NCBI GenBank assembly: GCA_963664465.2
Contig: CAXXSU010000002.1
Coordinates: 1-64,000, forward strand
Source of the DNA: CAVOAK01 sp963664465
GTDB taxonomy: Bacteria; Pseudomonadota; Alphaproteobacteria; UBA8366; CAVOAK01
Direction: 5' to 3'
DNA length: 64,000 nt
Under the pieces are notes generated by a model, which saw nothing but the letters and a program-made list of their open reading frames with translations, made no database searches and was not told the origin of the DNA. The position numbers and the translations under genes are program-made. This document shows, one piece after another, positions 62,055 through 64,000 of this stretch. Each line of letters opens with the position of its first letter. The stretch's first letter is position 1.

Positions 62055-62087
62055 AAACGCCGTCAACTCAATGGGTTGGCGGCGTTT
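62055..62087 (+). terminator. Terminator of the second tRNA-fMet fragment
   Basis: A 13-bp stem (62055-62067 with 62075-62087, arms AAACGCCGTCAAC and GTTGGCGGCGTTT, one G-U) with loop TCAATGG and TGCATTTTC after it. It starts 5 bp from the tRNA CCA and differs from the terminator at copy 1, confirming two different chromosomal flanks. Confidence 0.75.
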
Positions 62088-62109
62088 GCATTTTCGGGGT
62101 GGCATGCGG

Positions 62110-62129
62110 AATGCAGTACAAATGCAGTA
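62110..62129. repeat. AATGCAGTA pair, 11-bp phase
   Basis: AATGCAGTA at 62110 and again at 62121. Short phased repeats of this kind precede integrase genes; the integrase remnant at 62240 is the likely owner. Confidence 0.4.
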
Positions 62130-62239
62130 AATTGAATTGAGTCGATTGAGGACTTGGGTGGAGGAGGGGCTCCGGTCGTTCGTAACGTGACAATGACGAC
62201 GGGCGTAAAGTAAGTAGGGATCGGCCGTCAACTCTAGCT

Positions 62240-62614
62240 TTGGCAGTGGTCTTAATGCGCATTCTCGGCGCACTGCCGAGAGACGATGCGCGGCTCTTCG
62301 CCACAAGCGCCGGGGCCGTGCGCCAGGCCTGGGAGCGCCTCTGCCGGCGGGCGGGGATCGAGAACCTGTATTTTCACGATCTCAGGCACGAGGCGATTTC
62401 GCGTCTCTTCGAGATGGGTCTCAGCGTGCCCGAGGTCGCGCTCGTCAGCGGACACAAGACACCGGCGCAGCTCTTCCGCTATACCGAGATGCGCAGCCGC
62501 GACGTGCAGCGCAAACTGTGCCGTTCGCAAACGCCGCCCACCCCGCCGGCGAGGCACCATATCATTCGCTCAACGGCTACCAGAAAGCGTGCCGGAATCG
62601 TCTTTCATTGCTAG
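62240..62614 (+). pseudogene. Tyrosine recombinase, C-terminal fragment
   Basis: Only the end of the catalytic domain is left: NLYFHDLRHEAISRLFEMGL (HxLRH), EVALVSGHKTPAQLFRYTEM (GH and Tyr) and RDVQRKLC. The first Arg block and the DNA-binding domains are missing. The true family match covers about 62285-62520; the rest of the frame is not native. A third integrase at this attachment region indicates repeated integrations. Confidence 0.8.
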
Positions 62615-62625
62615 GAAACAGCAAT

Positions 62626-63786
62626 CTAGAGCACGTCTGTCAACGCTGAGATCAGTCGGTCGATGTCTTCATCGTTGACTTGCAGGTGGGGTGCAATACG
62701 CAGGTAGTCTCCGCGAACGCTGAGATAGATCTGTTTTGCGGCGAGGCGTTGCTGAATCCCCTCGAAGTCGTCGTGGGCAAACCCGGGAGCGAGACGAAAG
62801 CCCGTCATATGTCCGGCCCGATGGTCCACACCAGGTGGAACCAATCCAAGATTTCTCGTGCGCTCGATTATGGTCTCGGTGATGCGGCGAAGACTCGAAT
62901 TGATTTCATCGACCTTCCAGGCATGAATCTGCTCAAGCGCCTTGATGGCCATGGGTATGGAGATGAAGTTGGCGGTCTCGCCCATATTGAAGCGACCAAC
63001 GCCCGGCTGCCAGGTCTCCGGGTAGTCCAGATGCCCGTCATGCCAATCGACATACCAGTCCTTCAGCATGTCGGCTCCTCGCGAAGAGTGCTCAAGCGGA
63101 ACGCCGTCCTGGCGTTCCGGTGCCACGTAGAGGAAGCCGAGCGTGTAGGGGCAAAGCAGCCACTTGTATCCGGCAACAATAAGAAAGTCCGGGCGAATCT
63201 CGGCGACGTCGAACGGCAGGGCGCCAACTGACTGCGTGGCGTCGACCACCAGCGCCGCACCAATGTCGCGGCACCGTCGGCCGACCGCAACCAGATCGAT
63301 CAGCGTTCCGTCCGCCCAAAAGCAATGGGGCAGGGCGGCAATCGCTGTTCGTTCATCGATGGCCTCTAGAATGTCAGATGTCAAATCGTCATCGTCCGGA
63401 CGTGCGACAAATACCAGCTCGGCGCCATCGCGGACGCGTTTCTGAATCCACGGCAGCACGTTGTTCGGATATTGGTCCTGCAAGACGACGATACGCTGGC
63501 CAGACTTGACCGGAAGATTTATCGCCGCGGTGGCGATACCGTAGCTGGCCGCCGGGATTATGGCGATATCTTGCGGCGTTGCGCCGACAAGTCCGGCAAA
63601 AAGCGCCCGCAGGCGATCCGGTTCTTCGATGCGCTCCGCCCGTCCAACGCGCCACGGCTGCGCCTTTTTCGTCACACTGACCAAACCCGCGTCGCGCGAG
63701 CTCTTGAGAATTGGTGCAAGCGCAGAACAGTTGAAAAATGCGACATCGTCGGGAATGTCGAAAAGCTGGCGTTGGCAGGAGATCAT
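62626..63786 (-). CDS. Class-V PLP-dependent aminotransferase/desulfurase-like enzyme
   Basis: 386 residues from ATG 63786. Fold-type I PLP enzyme: FFNCSALAPILKSSRDAGLV at the N-terminus, IAIIPAASYGIATAAINL (PLP phosphate loop), LPHCFWADGTLIDL, LVVDATQSVGALPFDVAEIR with the PLP-binding Asp and Gln, VAGYKWLLCPYTLGFLYVAP with the Schiff-base Lys, and GRFNMGETANFISIPMAIKA. It resembles cysteine desulfurase-like, kynureninase-like and isopenicillin-N-epimerase-like proteins; no active-site Cys loop for desulfuration is obvious. Intact, so the DNA right of 62.6 kb is probably chromosomal. Confidence 0.85.
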   Translation of the reverse strand: MISCQRQLFDIPDDVAFFNCSALAPILKSSRDAGLVSVTKKAQPWRVGRAERIEEPDRLRALFAGLVGATPQDIAIIPAASYGIATAAINLPVKSGQRIVVLQDQYPNNVLPWIQKRVRDGAELVFVARPDDDDLTSDILEAIDERTAIAALPHCFWADGTLIDLVAVGRRCRDIGAALVVDATQSVGALPFDVAEIRPDFLIVAGYKWLLCPYTLGFLYVAPERQDGVPLEHSSRGADMLKDWYVDWHDGHLDYPETWQPGVGRFNMGETANFISIPMAIKALEQIHAWKVDEINSSLRRITETIIERTRNLGLVPPGVDHRAGHMTGFRLAPGFAHDDFEGIQQRLAAKQIYLSVRGDYLRIAPHLQVNDEDIDRLISALTDVL

Positions 63787-63928
63787 GGGCGGGTTAGCTT
63801 CTTAAGGTGTGGGGTTTGCGGCTGACGGCAGACACACTTCGCAACACAAAAACGCCGCGAATTTGGGTCTAGACTCGTAGACTTGCCCCCGGCATTCGCC
63901 GATTGAAATCTGCCGATACAAAAGAAAC

Positions 63929-63959
63929 GGGGCCGGTCGCGACGTGCTGAACCGGCCCC
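63929..63959 (-). terminator. Rho-independent terminator
   Basis: GGGGCCGGT (63929-63937) pairs with ACCGGCCCC (63951-63959). Read leftward it is followed by GTTTCTTTTGT. It lies 16 bp after the stop of the partial gene at the right edge. Confidence 0.75.
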
Positions 63960-63974
63960 TACGAGCGAAAGTTA

Positions 63975-64000
63975 CTACTTCTTGGCTCTCTTGGGATCCA
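63975..64000 (-). CDS. C-terminus of a gene entering from the right
   Basis: The leftward frame ends DPKRAKK with stop at 63975-63977, just before a good terminator. Only eight residues are inside the window, so no product can be named. Confidence 0.4.

Overview
High-GC, insertion-sequence-rich accessory DNA, most likely from an alphaproteobacterium. I infer this from the tRNA-Met type, a MucR/Ros remnant, IS66/IS21/IS1595/IS6/IS1182-type elements and HigBA modules. The many broken genes and nested ISs would fit a genome-eroding or host-associated lineage, but that is inference. AT-rich islands (about 3.07-5.5 kb and 51.7-52.3 kb) look foreign.

Layout. (1) 1-5.7 kb: two consecutive small genes, the first cut by an IS5-type element and the second by an IS1595 element; removing each IS plus one target duplication restores the reading frame. 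An AT-rich patch follows with a 34-residue-repeat protein and a small gene carrying an in-frame stop. (2) 5.7-14.1 kb: a truncated IS6 transposase, then a second IS6 element into which a 7.0-kb composite transposon inserted. The composite is bounded by two IS1182-like copies with a TTAG duplication. It carries an IS21 element, a truncated cyclic-nucleotide-binding gene and small broken genes. (3) 14.4-28.3 kb: an almost intact metabolic block. Two genes read leftward (C45-type acyltransferase/peptidase and methylaspartate ammonia-lyase-like). Nine read rightward: MetE-C-terminal-like enzyme, MBL hydrolase, S15/CocE hydrolase, M19 dipeptidase, GntR/FCD regulator, and a peptide-type ABC importer (binding protein, two permeases, fused double ATPase). 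A 17-bp near-palindrome recurs in the divergent promoter and before the binding-protein gene, so the block looks like one GntR-controlled uptake-and-breakdown regulon. (4) 28.3-41.4 kb: gene remnants (IS1182 transposase, sialidase-like, SRAP, DUF2306, MucR, trypsin-like), an elongator tRNA-Met plus a 5'-half copy, a second M19 dipeptidase, three TauD-type dioxygenases (one broken by a 17-bp duplication), a SnoaL-like protein, a RelE/HigB-type toxin-antitoxin pair, a badly decayed IS1182-like copy and at least eight short palindromic repeats.

(5) 41.4-62.05 kb: a segment bounded by two inverted copies of the 3' half of tRNA-fMet, each with its own terminator, a tyrosine integrase facing inward and GCGCAY repeats phased at 10 bp. 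Inside are a HigBA module, IS21, IS3 and IS66 elements, a large membrane protein, and the most notable locus (47.4-50.75 kb). There an XRE regulator and ImmA/IrrE metalloprotease are divergent from a multiubiquitin-domain protein, an E1/ThiF-type adenylyltransferase and a DUF6527-like Cys/His protein, with palindromic operators between. This is a compact ubiquitin-like conjugation cassette and possibly a defence system. (6) 62.05-64 kb: an integrase remnant, a class-V PLP enzyme and the tail of a further leftward gene with its terminator.
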